DNA of 64,000 nucleotides from Argyresthia goedartella (taxonomy: Eukaryota; Arthropoda; Insecta; Lepidoptera; Argyresthiidae), in contig OX463818.1 in the NCBI GenBank assembly GCA_949825045.1, forward strand, positions 34,302,906 to 34,366,905, written 5' to 3'. The position numbers and the translations under genes were made by a program. Under the pieces are notes generated by a model. It ran no database searches, was not told where the DNA came from, and was given only the letters and a program-made list of their open reading frames with translations. Every line of letters starts with the position of its first letter. The stretch's first letter is position 1. Below are positions 45,815 to 56,250 of the stretch, one piece after another.

Positions 45815-46960
45815 ATGTCGTATTTAGATAACGAAGAATTACTTATCGAGTGTACGCCGCCAGATATCATAGTTGAAGCGCAAAATGCGAGTGATAGTCT
45901 TTTGCCCTCAAAATCAAAAGATAAATACATGCAAGCCTACGCAAATTTCATTCAATGGAAAAATAGCAAAAATGCAAGCTCTTTCTCAGAGAACGTGTTC
46001 ATGGCTTACCTCAGTGAACTGGCGAAGAGGTATAAACCTTGTTCGCTTTGGTGTATATATTCTATGTTGAAGAGTACCGTGCAGAATAAAAATGTAATTG
46101 ACATCAAAGCTTACACCAATCTAACTGCATTCTTGAAAAGACGTTCAGACGGCTTTTACAGTCGAAAATCCAAGGTTTTAACACCTAATGAAGTGGAGAA
46201 GTTCATTAAAGAAGCACCGGATAATCAATATCTAGCGACAAAGGTCAGTTCCACTATTTAGTTTTGTATTCATTATTATAATATTTGTAGGCGGTATTGT
46301 GAGTGTTGATATAATAGGAACTAAGTACGATTATTATAACTTAATTATGATTTTATTTATTTTCAGGTCGCATTAATATTCGGAATTACTGGTGCCTGTA
46401 GGCGTCAGGAATTAAACAACATTACGACAAAAGATATAGAGAATCACGGAGAGATGCTACTTGTCAAAATTCCGAACACTAAAAATAAAATTCCTCGGTC
46501 ATTTACTATTCACGGACCATTTTATGAAATAGTGAAAAAATATGAAACTTTACGTTCAACAAAAGGAAAATCTGACAGGTTCTTCCAAAATTTTCAAAAC
46601 GGCAAATGCACGAGTCAGCCTATCGGAGTGAACAAATTTGGATCGATGCCTAGAGAAATTGCCAAGTTTTTAGGCTTACCACAGACTGACGCTTACACCG
46701 GACACAGTTTTAGGCGGACTTCAGCTACATTGCTGGCTAATTCAGGAGCCGATATATTGACTTTAAAACGCCATGGGGGATGGCGATCTAATAATGTCGC
46801 CGAGTCATATATTGAGGACACCATCCAAAATAAAGCCAACATAAGTGCCAAAATAACACAAGCAATCCATTTGGAGCCACAATCCAAGAAGTTCTGCCCT
46901 GAACCGCGTCCTTCCACTCATATGCCAATGATGATTTGGGATTTCATACGTTTGCTAACT
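45815..46960 (+). CDS. Crypton-type tyrosine recombinase, one intron
   Basis: Cryptons are DNA transposons that encode a tyrosine recombinase. Start at ATG 45,815 (the frame opens earlier only with GTG). Exon 1 is 45,815-46,243; the intron 46,244-46,366 (123 bp, GTCAGT...TTTCAG, phase 0); exon 2 from 46,367. An N-terminal SAM-like core-binding region spans about residues 30-125. Catalytic residues: R155 (GACRRQEL), probable K184, H256-x-x-R259 (GHSFRRTSATLLA), H279/W282 (RHGGWRS) and the nucleophile Y291 (AESYIED). After residue ~340 the frame runs into a truncated BEL LTR at about 46,960, so the native C-terminus is lost, though the catalytic core is complete. A related N-terminus lies at 57,162-57,300. 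Insect Crypton-I is the likely group, unverified. Confidence 0.82.
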
Positions 46961-47334
46961 CAAACTCCTGTCTCTTTGCAAGGCCTGGGTGCACCCTAGG
47001 CTCTTCTTGGTAGACAGGTTCTTCAGCCAACCAGGTATGGCTGGCAGGCCAGCTTCGACGAACACAGTGTTCCAACACAGGTTATGTTACGTAAATGCGA
47101 ACTTTATCTGGTTCGAGGAACCACAATACACTCAGCTATATAGACAATCCTGAGGGGAGCCCGAATACAATTCCAGAAGGCTTACGATTTAATTTCAATG
47201 CCCAAATCAATACGCGTCACATTGCGGGGGCTTTTCGTCTGTCAGTTGTCAAAAAACTGCTAGGTTGGCAGCTCCGTCAAATTCAAAATGGCCGTTCCGA
47301 AACCATCGATCGAGTATCGATTCTGAATCGAACA
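46960..47334 (-). mobile_element. BEL/Pao 3' LTR, truncated
   Basis: Matches 51,541-51,915 with few changes and ends GAATCGAACA at 47,334. The first 150 or so bases present in the other LTR are missing; the sequence passes straight into the Crypton reading frame, so a deletion removed the outer LTR end and the Crypton 3' end. Confidence 0.88.
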
Positions 47335-47366
47335 ATCACCCGCCCGGACAGGCACCCACCTGTCCC

Positions 47367-48281
47367 TTAATGTACGGGCAGCCGAGACAACGTTGCTACC
47401 GCTCGTTTTAGAACCGAGCCTCCTACTAGAACCTCTGCAGACCGGGGGGTCCCGTTCTTGCCAGGGAACAAGTTAACAATGCGCCCCCTGCGCCAACGTA
47501 GTGGCGGTAGGTTAGCATCCTTAACCAGCACGAGGTTACCAACACTAGGGGGGCTGGTTTTGTCAGTCCACTTAAGGCGCTGTTGTAAGATATGCAGATA
47601 CTCGAGCGACCAACGCTTCCAGAAATTCTGAGTAAACTGCTGCAACATCTGATACCTTGACAACCGATACAATTTCACTCCCTCGAAGGGGTGCTCGGGC
47701 AACGCGTTAAGTGGCTGTCCTATCAAGAAATGGCCTGGGGTCAGAGCCTCCAGGTCATTTGGATCCGAGCTGAGCGGACACAACGGCCGCGAATTGAGAA
47801 CGGCCTCGATCTTACAAAACAATGTCGCGAGCTCCTCAAAAGTCAGCGCGGTCTGACCTACTATACGCCCTTAGTGCGTCTTCGCTGACTTAACTACGGC
47901 CTCAAAAATCCCACCCCAGTGGGGGCAACTCGGTGGGCTGAAGGTCCACTGTATACCCCGACGGGAGAGGGCCGTTCCAATATCCACTTTATTTACATTC
48001 AAAAAGTTGACTATCTCTCGTAAGCATCGTTCCGCACCGATGTAGTTAGTGCCGTTATCAGAGCGGATCAAAGTTGGAAGTCCCCTTCGAGAAACAAACC
48101 TATCCAAACAAGCAATGAAAGCCTCTGTCGAGAGATCAGCAACGAGCTCGAGATGTACGCCTTGTATTGCCCCTTCTGGGTAACATGCACGGCCGCTCTG
48201 GGGCCATGATCCGAAGATACTACTACATGGCTGTGGGGCCAGTCCGATTCTCTCCTGGCAAGCCAGGGTGGTCCCCACCAC
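47367..48281 (-). pseudogene. BEL/Pao integrase, lacking its N-terminal part
   Basis: Minus strand 47,871-48,281 has the integrase core from IQGVHLELVADLSTEAFIAC through LIRSDNGTNYIGAE and WTFSPPSCPHWGGIFEAVVK. The zinc-binding domain and first catalytic Asp region are absent. A nonsense codon follows KSAKTH (47,871). 47,367-47,822 continues with IEAVLNSRPL, LTPGHFLIGQPL and a DUF5641-type end (PSVGNLVLVKDANLPPLRWR). This would normally integrate element cDNA; the copy cannot. Confidence 0.88.
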
Positions 48282-48907
48282 AAATGGTGTCTAACGAGTT
48301 CAGGAGCCCGACATCCCCTGGATGCACAATCAGACGGGTTCAATTCTCCTGGTACATGTCTCCAGGTCAGTGGGACCTCAGACGACACAATCTGGGAGAC
48401 ACGGTTCGCAACAAAAACCTCTAAGGTATGGACCGAAGCCTTCAGCCAGCACAAAACAATCTGGCTGTCCGTCCACGCGTACACCGTATCCTCCAAAACC
48501 ACTGACCCACGCAACACTGTTAGAGTGTGATTCAAAAGTTTGGTCAAAAGAGCAGCCCCGGACAGTTCCAGTTTTGGAATCGTCATCCTTGTCCGAATAG
48601 GCGCTACCTTGCTTTTTGCCAAAACCAAACGCACGTCGACCTCCCCGGTGGAGGTGACGGTTCGCAAATAAACCGCTGCCGCAAACTCTCGTTCAGAGGC
48701 ATCACAAAACCCGTGAAGGGTTGCCCTGTAATCCCCAGCAGGGACCAATTTCCTCGGCAGCGATACATTATTTATATTGAGGCCCAACCATTTCGCTAAA
48801 TCGTTCGATACAATGCAGCCCTGAGCTCCAGAATCTAATAGGGCGCGAACGTATGTTGGGTTGCCCGCCAAATCCCAAACAAGCACAGAGGCGATCGGTA
48901 ACACCAC
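48068..48907 (-). pseudogene. BEL/Pao protease fused to RNase H, reverse transcriptase deleted
   Basis: The frame starts near 48,907. An aspartic protease motif (ALLDSGAQGCIVSNDLAKWL) runs within about 25 residues into the Pao-type RNase H region (LHGFCDASEREFAAAVYL, KVAPIRTRMTIPKLELSG, YAWTDSQIVLCWL). The reverse transcriptase, normally 400 or more residues between them, is gone without breaking the frame. A second deletion lies between the RNase H end and the integrase (about 48,190). The element is therefore defective. Confidence 0.88.
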
Positions 48908-48949
48908 CGTCTCCGGTTGGGGGGCAACAAATTGTTGGGCCGCAAATTC

Positions 48950-50773
48950 CTAGCGAGGACCCCCGGGGCCCCACTGTGCCTGTAACCGATCAGGTAGGCA
49001 GCTATACGCCAGCGGGTCCCATTGTACAAATGGCCCACGCGCCGGTTCCATTGCCACCCTATGACGCCCCCCGAAGGGTTGTGGGCGTGAATTCAACCGT
49101 GGCCGCTCCATGAGCGGGGGGGACATCACATGCGACCGACGAGGACGGGGCGACGAGCGGGGCGACAACTGAGGCGGCGTCCGAGCCGCATCCGCATAGC
49201 TCGAAGGTGTCCCATGCCACCCGCCCGTTACGGCCTGCTCAACATACCCAATGTCCCGCTGAGTCGGATGCTGAGTCGCAACCGAAAACTCAGGGCCCCC
49301 CAAGTGATGACCCTGAGTGCGGCCCTGCACTCCTGGGTGGCTGCGTGCTTGTGGCCCCATTTCCCGCTGAGTCGGATGCTGAGTCGCAACCGAAAACTCA
49401 GGGCCCCCCATGTGATGACCCTGAGTGCGGCCCTGCACCCTAGTACCGCCCTGTGCACGTGGGGACATTGGCCCCTGAGTTGCGCTCCGAGTCGCAAACG
49501 AATTCTCAGGGCCCCATGCCGTGTCACCCTGGGTACGGCCCTGTGGTGGCTGTTGGCCGGACCGGTTCATGCACAACAGATTGTTGTGGGCCCCACCACA
49601 ATATCCGCACAATTTTGTGCGCGTGCAGTCCCTAGCCATGTGTGGCCCGAGGCACAGGAAACACCAGCCCCGCTGCTTGGCCATCCGGCGCCGTCCCTCA
49701 ACCCTAAGTTCCCCGAACTTATTGCAATTGGCCACAGCATGGCCAATCTGCCTACAACATGGGCAGGTCTCACTATGTGGGGTCAATGCACTCACAGTCC
49801 CATACGACTGCCGGTTGGTGCGGTCTTTCCTCGTCGGAGGGCCCCTACTCACAGCGCTCCCGGTAGCTCTCTGTGGCTCCGAAGGATGGGTGACCGTCAA
49901 CCCCAAATTCTCTGCCCGTCGAGCCTCCTCTTCCAAGAACCCGACTAAGTCGGAGAAGGCGGGCAGGTCCTCGGCCGACCTCCCGTGAGACTGTTCGAAA
50001 CGAGTCTGTACGTCAGCGGGTAGGCGGGAAAGTACAATGTACAGCAATAGGTACGACCATTCACCAACCGGAAGTCCAAGATTCTCTAGGGCCTTGGTGA
50101 CGGACAACAACGGGTTCAAAACCTCCGTCTGTATGGCCCCGACCTTGTTCACAACCGGGATGCTAAACAAACGGTTCAGTTGGGCATCGGCCAACCTCCG
50201 TTTGTTGTGGTAACGTCTGACCAACAATTGCCTGGCCGTTTCATAGTTACCCTCCGTAACTGTCAAATGAGCGACCAGCTCCCTGGGCTCACCCCTCAAT
50301 GCTGCCACCAGCTGAGCCATTTTGACAGACTTGGTAATGTCCGATCGCATGTGCACCAAACTGTCGAACAGATTGATGAAGCTCATCCATTCACCGGACA
50401 CTCCGTCAAAAGTAGGCATAGTTATAACGGGTAACCTGGTCCCCGATCCCTGATGCGGCAGAGGTGCTTCAATGTCACCACCATGGCTGGACTCGCGCTG
50501 CCTACGTATGTCCGCAGCCTTCTGCGTGATAGCAGCTGCCATCTCCATACACTGGTCGATATCCCCTAGCAACCGTGACAGCCTGTCAGGTGCGCAACCA
50601 TCAACTGATTCCGCCTGCGCGGACAATTCGAGCACCCTGTTGTAGCGTTCCTTAACGTCCATGGACCGCTCCAATACCACATCATGCCTATCTAAACGGT
50701 CTATCAGACCGTGTGCGGAGGAAAACCATCTGAGTTCCTTAGAAACACCCTTCTGTATTTCAGATAACGACAT
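48950..50773 (-). CDS. BEL/Pao gag polyprotein, intact (607 aa)
   Basis: A single open frame. Residues 1-110 are charged and probably coiled. About 113-265 is the Gag domain of BEL/Pao elements (DUF1759: MPTFDGVSGEWMSFINLFDS, VAALRGEPRELVAHLTVTEG). Cysteine/histidine knuckles follow at about 335-400 (CPCCRQIGHAVANC, CFLCLGPHMARDC, CGYCGGAHNNLLC). Then comes a proline/glycine-rich region with two to three imperfect ~37-residue repeats (QGRTQGHH-GGPEFSVATQHP). Gag packages element RNA into particles. The 5' LTR lies about 620 bases upstream, after a long leader. Pol follows in another frame. The frame is uninterrupted, in contrast to pol. Confidence 0.9.
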   Translation of the reverse strand: MSLSEIQKGVSKELRWFSSAHGLIDRLDRHDVVLERSMDVKERYNRVLELSAQAESVDGCAPDRLSRLLGDIDQCMEMAAAITQKAADIRRQRESSHGGDIEAPLPHQGSGTRLPVITMPTFDGVSGEWMSFINLFDSLVHMRSDITKSVKMAQLVAALRGEPRELVAHLTVTEGNYETARQLLVRRYHNKRRLADAQLNRLFSIPVVNKVGAIQTEVLNPLLSVTKALENLGLPVGEWSYLLLYIVLSRLPADVQTRFEQSHGRSAEDLPAFSDLVGFLEEEARRAENLGLTVTHPSEPQRATGSAVSRGPPTRKDRTNRQSYGTVSALTPHSETCPCCRQIGHAVANCNKFGELRVEGRRRMAKQRGWCFLCLGPHMARDCTRTKLCGYCGGAHNNLLCMNRSGQQPPQGRTQGDTAWGPENSFATRSATQGPMSPRAQGGTRVQGRTQGHHMGGPEFSVATQHPTQREMGPQARSHPGVQGRTQGHHLGGPEFSVATQHPTQRDIGYVEQAVTGGWHGTPSSYADAARTPPQLSPRSSPRPRRSHVMSPPLMERPRLNSRPQPFGGRHRVAMEPARGPFVQWDPLAYSCLPDRLQAQWGPGGPR

Positions 50774-51361
50774 GATCGGAACGATACTTACTCACAATTT
50801 GCAGTAACTCAATTATATTGGACCCTCCAGTCTACAACCCAAACGAGGGAACCCTAAACTATAACTTAAACAATGTTGATTTCCTTAAACAATAGAAACC
50901 GAGTTTTATATCTATATAAATTCTGTAATACAATTTAGTTTCCCTATATCATATAACACACACAGATAGTCAATATTAGTTCAAGTTATAAATTGCTATA
51001 AACTGAAAACAATGTCATAGCCTGCTATCAATAGATGTAACTACCTATGTTAACCAAACATTCATTAGCATTACTAGACCACTAATAGATTGACTAACTG
51101 GTAACTGGTACTTCAATGCAAATTTCAATTCACCTACAATGTACCTGTAATGTAATTACTATTCTGAGTCACATCTCAGTACAACTGGTCATTTAGGGAA
51201 AACTGTTATATCTGTCTGTCTACTACCAGCAATAGACTTATAGCTTACAATACTACCAATCTATGTGGATACAGGAACAACACCAAGTTAGCTAATAACC
51301 GCCTATACCTACAGATTGATAGTCCCAAATCGTGGGTTCCCGGAGGCCTTGACGGCTGCAA

Positions 51362-51392
51362 ATCTCAGGAAACCACGCTCTTGCTACCAAAA
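51362..51392 (-). other. Primer-binding-site region of the BEL/Pao element
   Basis: Directly next to the 5' LTR on the minus strand lies TTTTGGTAGCAAGAGCGTGG. A TGG start a few bases inside the LTR is usual for tRNA-primed elements. The tRNA species is not assigned. Confidence 0.5.
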
Positions 51393-51915
51393 TGTTCAGG
51401 CCTCTCGGCACCCAATGACCTCGCAGGGGCCCATAGCTATGAGGTAGCGTAGCTATCAGATGCCAAGAAGCAAGAACGTCGGCGATTCACCGAGCTAAAG
51501 TAAATAGATTCTATCTGACCTGGTCTGTGCTTCGTTCCCGTCAAGCTCCTGTCTCTCTGCAAGGCCTGGGTGCACCCTAGGCTCTTCTTGGTAGACAGGT
51601 TCTTCAGCCAACCAGGTATGGCTGGCAGGCCAGCTTCGACGAACACAGTGTTCCAACACAGGTTATGTTACGTAAATGCGAACTTTATCTGGTTCGAGGA
51701 ACCACAATACACTCAGCTATATAGACAATCCTGAGGGGAGCCCGAATACAATTCCAGATGGCTTACGATTTAATTTCAATGCCCAAATCAATACGCGTCA
51801 CATTGCGGGGGCTTTTCGTCTGTCAGTTGTCAAAAAACTGCTAGGTTGGCAGCTCCGTCAAATTCAAAATGGCCGTTCCGAAACCATCGATCGAGTATCG
51901 ATTCTGAATCGAACA
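51393..51915 (-). mobile_element. BEL/Pao 5' LTR, 523 bp
   Basis: Complete LTR from TGTTCAGG to GAATCGAACA (plus-strand reading), homologous to the solo LTR at 41,097-41,643. As the internal ORFs read on the minus strand, this is the promoter-bearing 5' LTR. Confidence 0.9.
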
Positions 51916-52624
51916 AAGTTTTTAAATAAATGTGAACTTTTATTTACTTTTCCTCGCAAGTGTGTTAACTATTACTTTCTTGTTGATTTTATTACGTCAA
52001 ATGCCTTAATTGTCAAAGAATCAAAGTGCAAACTCATGGATGAATGAAACTCTCTGCTTTACTTACTTATTCTGAGTCAAAACCCGACAAATATGATATC
52101 TTAATTCTTAGTAATGGTTTTCATTTATCTTATTACAGCGATTAAAACCGAGAAGTGTCGAGCGGAAAAGAAAAAACAAGTGCCAGTTCTGGCCATCACA
52201 AATAAAACACAAATAATTTCAAAAAAATCGGTTCGGCAGCAAGTACCGTACAAGCAACTTCTCTTGATAGCATTACACAATAATTAATAAATTTTATCGA
52301 ATTTAAAGAATTTTCACGAAAAAGATGACGTCATAGTGGGTCCGCCATTTTGAATTTTAAAAAACTGATGAAAGATTCGAAACCAGCACCCTCAAAAACC
52401 CACATCTACCCCTCAATACTTGGAATTACATACAAAATTAACGTTGCGTGTTCAAAAAAGTCAGTTTTTTACAAATAAAAAACGAACCGCTGGACCGATT
52501 TTTTCTAGACTCCTTTCAGATCTAAGTCATGACGTGGCGTATCGATTGATATGGTCATCAAAGCGATTCGGTCCAGTAGTTATTGAGAAAACGAATTCCA
52601 TAATTTTGATCACGTACATACGTA

Positions 52625-52662
<38 letters not shown>

Positions 52663-53202
52663 TCACTCTAAAAATGATTGCAAATGATTCTCCAGGTCTT
52701 AAAACGTAAAGAAAACACAAAATTACCTATTTCAATTTTCAGACCTATTATAATAACTTCTCAAGAGAAGTTAATAATCTATAATGTATTAGTGAATTCC
52801 ACAAGATATAAAAAATAATGTCTCGTATTGTGTAGGCATATATAAAATTACATATAATAATTTCACTAGAATTTTACTAAAAAATTAAAGAGATCAAAAT
52901 ATCCACAAGGAAAGGTAACAAAATGTTATACATTAAACTTAACTTTAGTTTTGAAACTGTGAGATCAATTAATAGAATTTGGAATTGGTTCGTTCGTGAA
53001 TACTATCCAATTATAGTTATGTATAGTTATATACCATTCAGTAAATAAACAATAAATTACAACAACGATATATATAATTTTAGTCACTAACACTTAACTT
53101 ATCTCATTCTCTGAGACTGAGACCCATAATTTTGATTGGAATTGGATAGTGTTCTGTCAGAAAATTGGTACGTTCTGGCATAACACGATCCAATGATACA
53201 TA
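51916..53202. other. Stretch with a (CA)n microsatellite
   Basis: About 52,627-52,659 is a CA run. 52,140-52,680 resembles a non-coding repeat ('gtgggtccgccattttgaat'), not placed in a family. No gene is seen. Confidence 0.45.
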
Positions 53203-54511
53203 CACAGTCAGGTCATAAGTTCTGTCACACAATAAAAACTTTTGAATTTAGAACGCTGGCCACAAAAAAGTTTATTGAATTCGAATTTCGAATTTTTCAT
53301 GAAAATAAAAATGTGTACTTTTTAGAATTTTCCTCATTTTTAAATATGGAGTGGACACTTAAAGAAGACCGTGTCGCAGTTATTGCGTTGCATCGTTGCG
53401 GTTACGCGCCAATTCAGATTTTCGACTTACTGAAAAATTTGAATATAACCAAAAGATTCGTTTATCGTACCATAAAACGATACAATGAAGACTCTAGTGT
53501 AGATGACAGGTCAAGAAGTGGTCGCCCCCACTCTGTTAGGACTCCAGCAGTGATAAAAGCTGTGAAGGCGCGAATTCAAAGAAATCCCATACGTAAGCAG
53601 AAACTGTTGGCCCTTCAGATGGGGTTAAGCAGGACCACGGTGAAAAGGGTGTTAAATGAAGACTTAGGGCTTAGGGCATATCGAAGAAAAACAGGACATG
53701 GTTTGGACGCTCGTTTGATGGACCTGAGACTGAAGAGATGCCGCGCTTTGTTGAAGCGGTACGCGGGAAAAAAGCATCGGGAAATTCTTTTTTCGGATGA
53801 AAAAATTTTCACCGTGGAAGAGAGCTACAACAAACAAAATGATAAGGTGTACGCACACAGCAGTGAAGAAGCGAGCAACCGTATTCCGCGTGTCCAACGA
53901 GGTCATTTTCCATCCTCGCTCATGGTTTGGTTGGGGGTCTCTTATTGGGGCTTAACTGAGGTACATTTTTGTGAGAAAGGCGTAAAAACGAATGCAGTTG
54001 TGTATCAAAATACAGTCCTCAAGAACCTTGTGGAACCTGTTTCTCATACCATGTTTAATAACAGGCACTGGGTATTCCAACAAGATTCTGCGCCAGCTCA
54101 TAGAGCGAAAAGCACACAAGACTGGCTGGCGGCGCGTGAAATCGACTTCATCCGGCACGAAGACTGGCCCTCCTCCAGTCCAGATTTGAGTCCGTTAGAT
54201 TACAAGATATGGCAACACTTGGAGGAAAAGGCCTGCTCAAAGCCTCATCCTGATTTGGAGTCACTCAAGGCATCCTTGATTAAGGCAGCCGCCGATATTG
54301 ACATGGACCTCGTTCGTGCTGCGATAGACGACTGGCCGCGCAGAATAAAGGCCTGTATTCAAAATCGCGGGGGTCATTTTGAATAAACTTTATTACCATA
54401 AGAATCTATGTTTTATTAAGTTCATTTTGCTATATAAATGTTTACATAAATAATAAACATGTCTAAATTATTTCATATTGCACATGTGACAGAACTTATG
54501 ACCTGACTATG
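53203..54511 (+). mobile_element. maT-type mariner element 1 (1,309 bp, apparently complete)
   Basis: Inverted ends CACAGTCAGGTCATAAGTTC (53,203) and its complement ending at 54,511 (one mismatch), each next to TA (53,201-53,202; 54,512-54,513). It contains the intact transposase at 53,346-54,386. The inverted ends extend about 27 bp. Confidence 0.93.
53346..54386 (+). CDS. Mariner-family transposase, DD37D (maT), intact, 346 aa
   Basis: It cuts and pastes the element at TA sites. The start is MEWTLKEDRV (53,346); the frame opens earlier but that part is TIR. Two helix-turn-helix motifs: residues ~8-45 (APIQIFDLLK, FVYRTIKRYN) and ~80-110 (GLSRTTVKRVLNEDLGLRAY), with an AT-hook-like GRP between (SRSGRPHS). 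The catalytic triad is D151 (ILFSDEKIF), D247 (VFQQDSAPAH) and D285 (SPLDYKIW), with 37 residues between the last two, which defines DD37D. 346 residues is the usual mariner length. No stop or shift. A sister copy at 54,668-55,723 carries a nonsense codon. Activity is plausible but untested. Confidence 0.95.
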   Translation: MEWTLKEDRVAVIALHRCGYAPIQIFDLLKNLNITKRFVYRTIKRYNEDSSVDDRSRSGRPHSVRTPAVIKAVKARIQRNPIRKQKLLALQMGLSRTTVKRVLNEDLGLRAYRRKTGHGLDARLMDLRLKRCRALLKRYAGKKHREILFSDEKIFTVEESYNKQNDKVYAHSSEEASNRIPRVQRGHFPSSLMVWLGVSYWGLTEVHFCEKGVKTNAVVYQNTVLKNLVEPVSHTMFNNRHWVFQQDSAPAHRAKSTQDWLAAREIDFIRHEDWPSSSPDLSPLDYKIWQHLEEKACSKPHPDLESLKASLIKAAADIDMDLVRAAIDDWPRRIKACIQNRGGHFE

Positions 54512-54557
54512 TATACATAGTCAGGTCATATGTATACATAGTCAGGTCATAAGTATA
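54512..54557 (+). repeat. Micro-array of partial mariner ends between two elements
   Basis: Two units of about 22 bp, each CATAGTCAGGTCATA preceded by TA, lie between element 1 and element 2. They copy only the first 15-17 bases of the mariner end. They could be excision footprints, aborted insertions or replication slippage. Confidence 0.85.
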
Positions 54558-55858
54558 CATAGTCAGGTCATAAGTTCTGTCACATGTGCAATGTGAAATA
54601 ATTTAGACATGTTTATTATTTATGTTAACATTTATATAGCAAAATGAACTTAATAAAACATAGATTCTTATGGTAATAAAGTATATTCAAAATGACCCCC
54701 GCGATTTTGAATACAGGCCTTTATTCTGCGCGGCCAGTCTTCTATCGCAGCACGAACGTGGTCCATGTCAATATCGGCGGCTGCCTTAATCAAGGATGCC
54801 TTGAGTGACTCCAAATCAGGATGAGGCTTTGAGCAGGCCTTTTCCTCCAAGTGTTGCCATATCTTGTAATCTAACGGACTCAAATCTGGACTGGAGGAGG
54901 GCCAGTCTTCGTGCCGGATGAAGTCGATTTCACGCGCCGCCAGCCAGTCTTGTGTGCCTTTCGCTCTATGAGCTGGAGCAGAATTTTGTTGGAATACCCA
55001 GTGCCTGTTATTAAACATGGTATGAGAAACAGGTTCCACAAGGTTCTTGAGGACTGTATTTTGATACACAACTGCATTCGTTTTTACGCCTTTCTCACAA
55101 AAATGTACCTCAGTTAAGCCCCAATAAGAGACTCCCAACCAAACCATGAGCGAGGATGGAAAATAACCTCGTTGGACACGCGGAATACGGTTGCTCGCTT
55201 CTAAACTGCTGTTTGCGTACACCTTATCATTTTGTTTGTCGTAGCTCTCTTCCACGGTGAAAATTTTTTCATCCGAAAAAAGAATTTCCCGATGCTTTTT
55301 TCCCGCGTACCGCTTCAACAAAGCGCGGCATCTCTTCAGTCTCAGGTCCATTAAACGAGCGTCCAAACGATGTCCTGTTTTTCTTCGATATGCCCTAAGC
55401 CCTAAGTCTTCATTTAACACCCTTTTCACCGTGGTCCTGCTTCACCCCATCTGAAGGGCCAACAGTTTCTGCTTACGTATGGGATTTCTTTGAATTTGCG
55501 CCTTCACAGCTTTTATCACTGCTGGAGTCCTAACAGAGCGAGGGCGACCACTTCTTGACCTGTCATCTACACTAGAGTCTTCATTGTATCGTTTTATGGT
55601 ACGATAAACGAATCTTTTGTTTACATTCAATTTTTTCAGTAAGTCGAAAATCTGAATTGGCGCGTAACCGCAACGATGCAACGCAATAACTGCGACACGG
55701 TCTTCTTTAAGTGTCCACTCCATATTAAAAAATGAGGAAAATTCTAAAAAGTACGCATTTTTATTTTCATGAAAAATTCGAAATTCGAATTCAATAAACT
55801 TTTTTGTTTCTAAATTCAAAAGTTTTTATTGTGTGACAGAACTTATGACCTGACTGTG
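54558..55858 (-). mobile_element. maT-type mariner element 2 (1,301 bp), inverted to element 1
   Basis: Same ends as element 1 (CATAGTCAGGTCATAAGTTC at 54,558; complement of CACAGTCAGGTC at 55,858), with TA at 54,556-54,557 and 55,859-55,860. The two elements meet 3' end to 3' end. Confidence 0.93.
54668..55723 (-). pseudogene. Mariner transposase DD37D with one nonsense codon
   Basis: It starts at 55,723 and is very like the intact copy at 53,346-54,386. Codon 94 is TGA where the sister has TTA (55,442-55,444), so the frame stops just before the second DNA-binding motif. Downstream codons stay in frame with all three catalytic aspartates, but the normal stop is lost and six residues (YTLLP and stop) are added. 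No other break seen. Confidence 0.93.
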
Positions 55859-55974
55859 TATCATATGCAGTAAAAAAACATAACCAGTAACAGACCAAGA
55901 CCGCTAAATATATTATAAAATACTCAGATTCTTAAAAAATAAATATCGGGGTTTTATGTATATATATCAAGCAA

Positions 55975-56250
55975 AAACTTTTTTATCCACACACATATCA
56001 TAAACGCTCTTTACTGCGTCCAAAAACCACACGTTACGACCAGCATAATAATAAACTTCTTGTTAAAAACTCATTTCTTATCTGAATATTGATACAATAT
56101 GACCATAATGTACCAAAATTTGTCGAATTATGACTTTCAAATTTTTAACACCGACGCCCACCTGCGTGCCGCCCCTAGTTTGTCTGTGAAGTTGGTACTA
56201 CTGAACAAGCTAAACAACTGCATAGCAATGATCAATGCCACAATGTAAAT
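55975..56250 (-). repeat. Interspersed repeat, partial copy of the 18-kb/42-kb family
   Basis: 'acacatatcataaacgctct', 'actcatttcttatctgaata' and 'gccgcccctagtttgt' also occur at 42,600-42,840 in the same order. Followed by a LINE-like tail (TTTGAC repeats, about 56,268-56,285). Confidence 0.65.

Noticed and set aside
49130..49988. Long plus-strand open frames (272 and 155 aa)
   Set aside because: Antisense shadows of the GC-rich, repeat-bearing BEL gag frame; no domain, and codon choice follows gag.
53193..53345. N-terminal extension of the intact mariner transposase
   Set aside because: The 51 extra codons translate the terminal inverted repeat and UTR; mariner proteins start at the MEWTLKED-type position.
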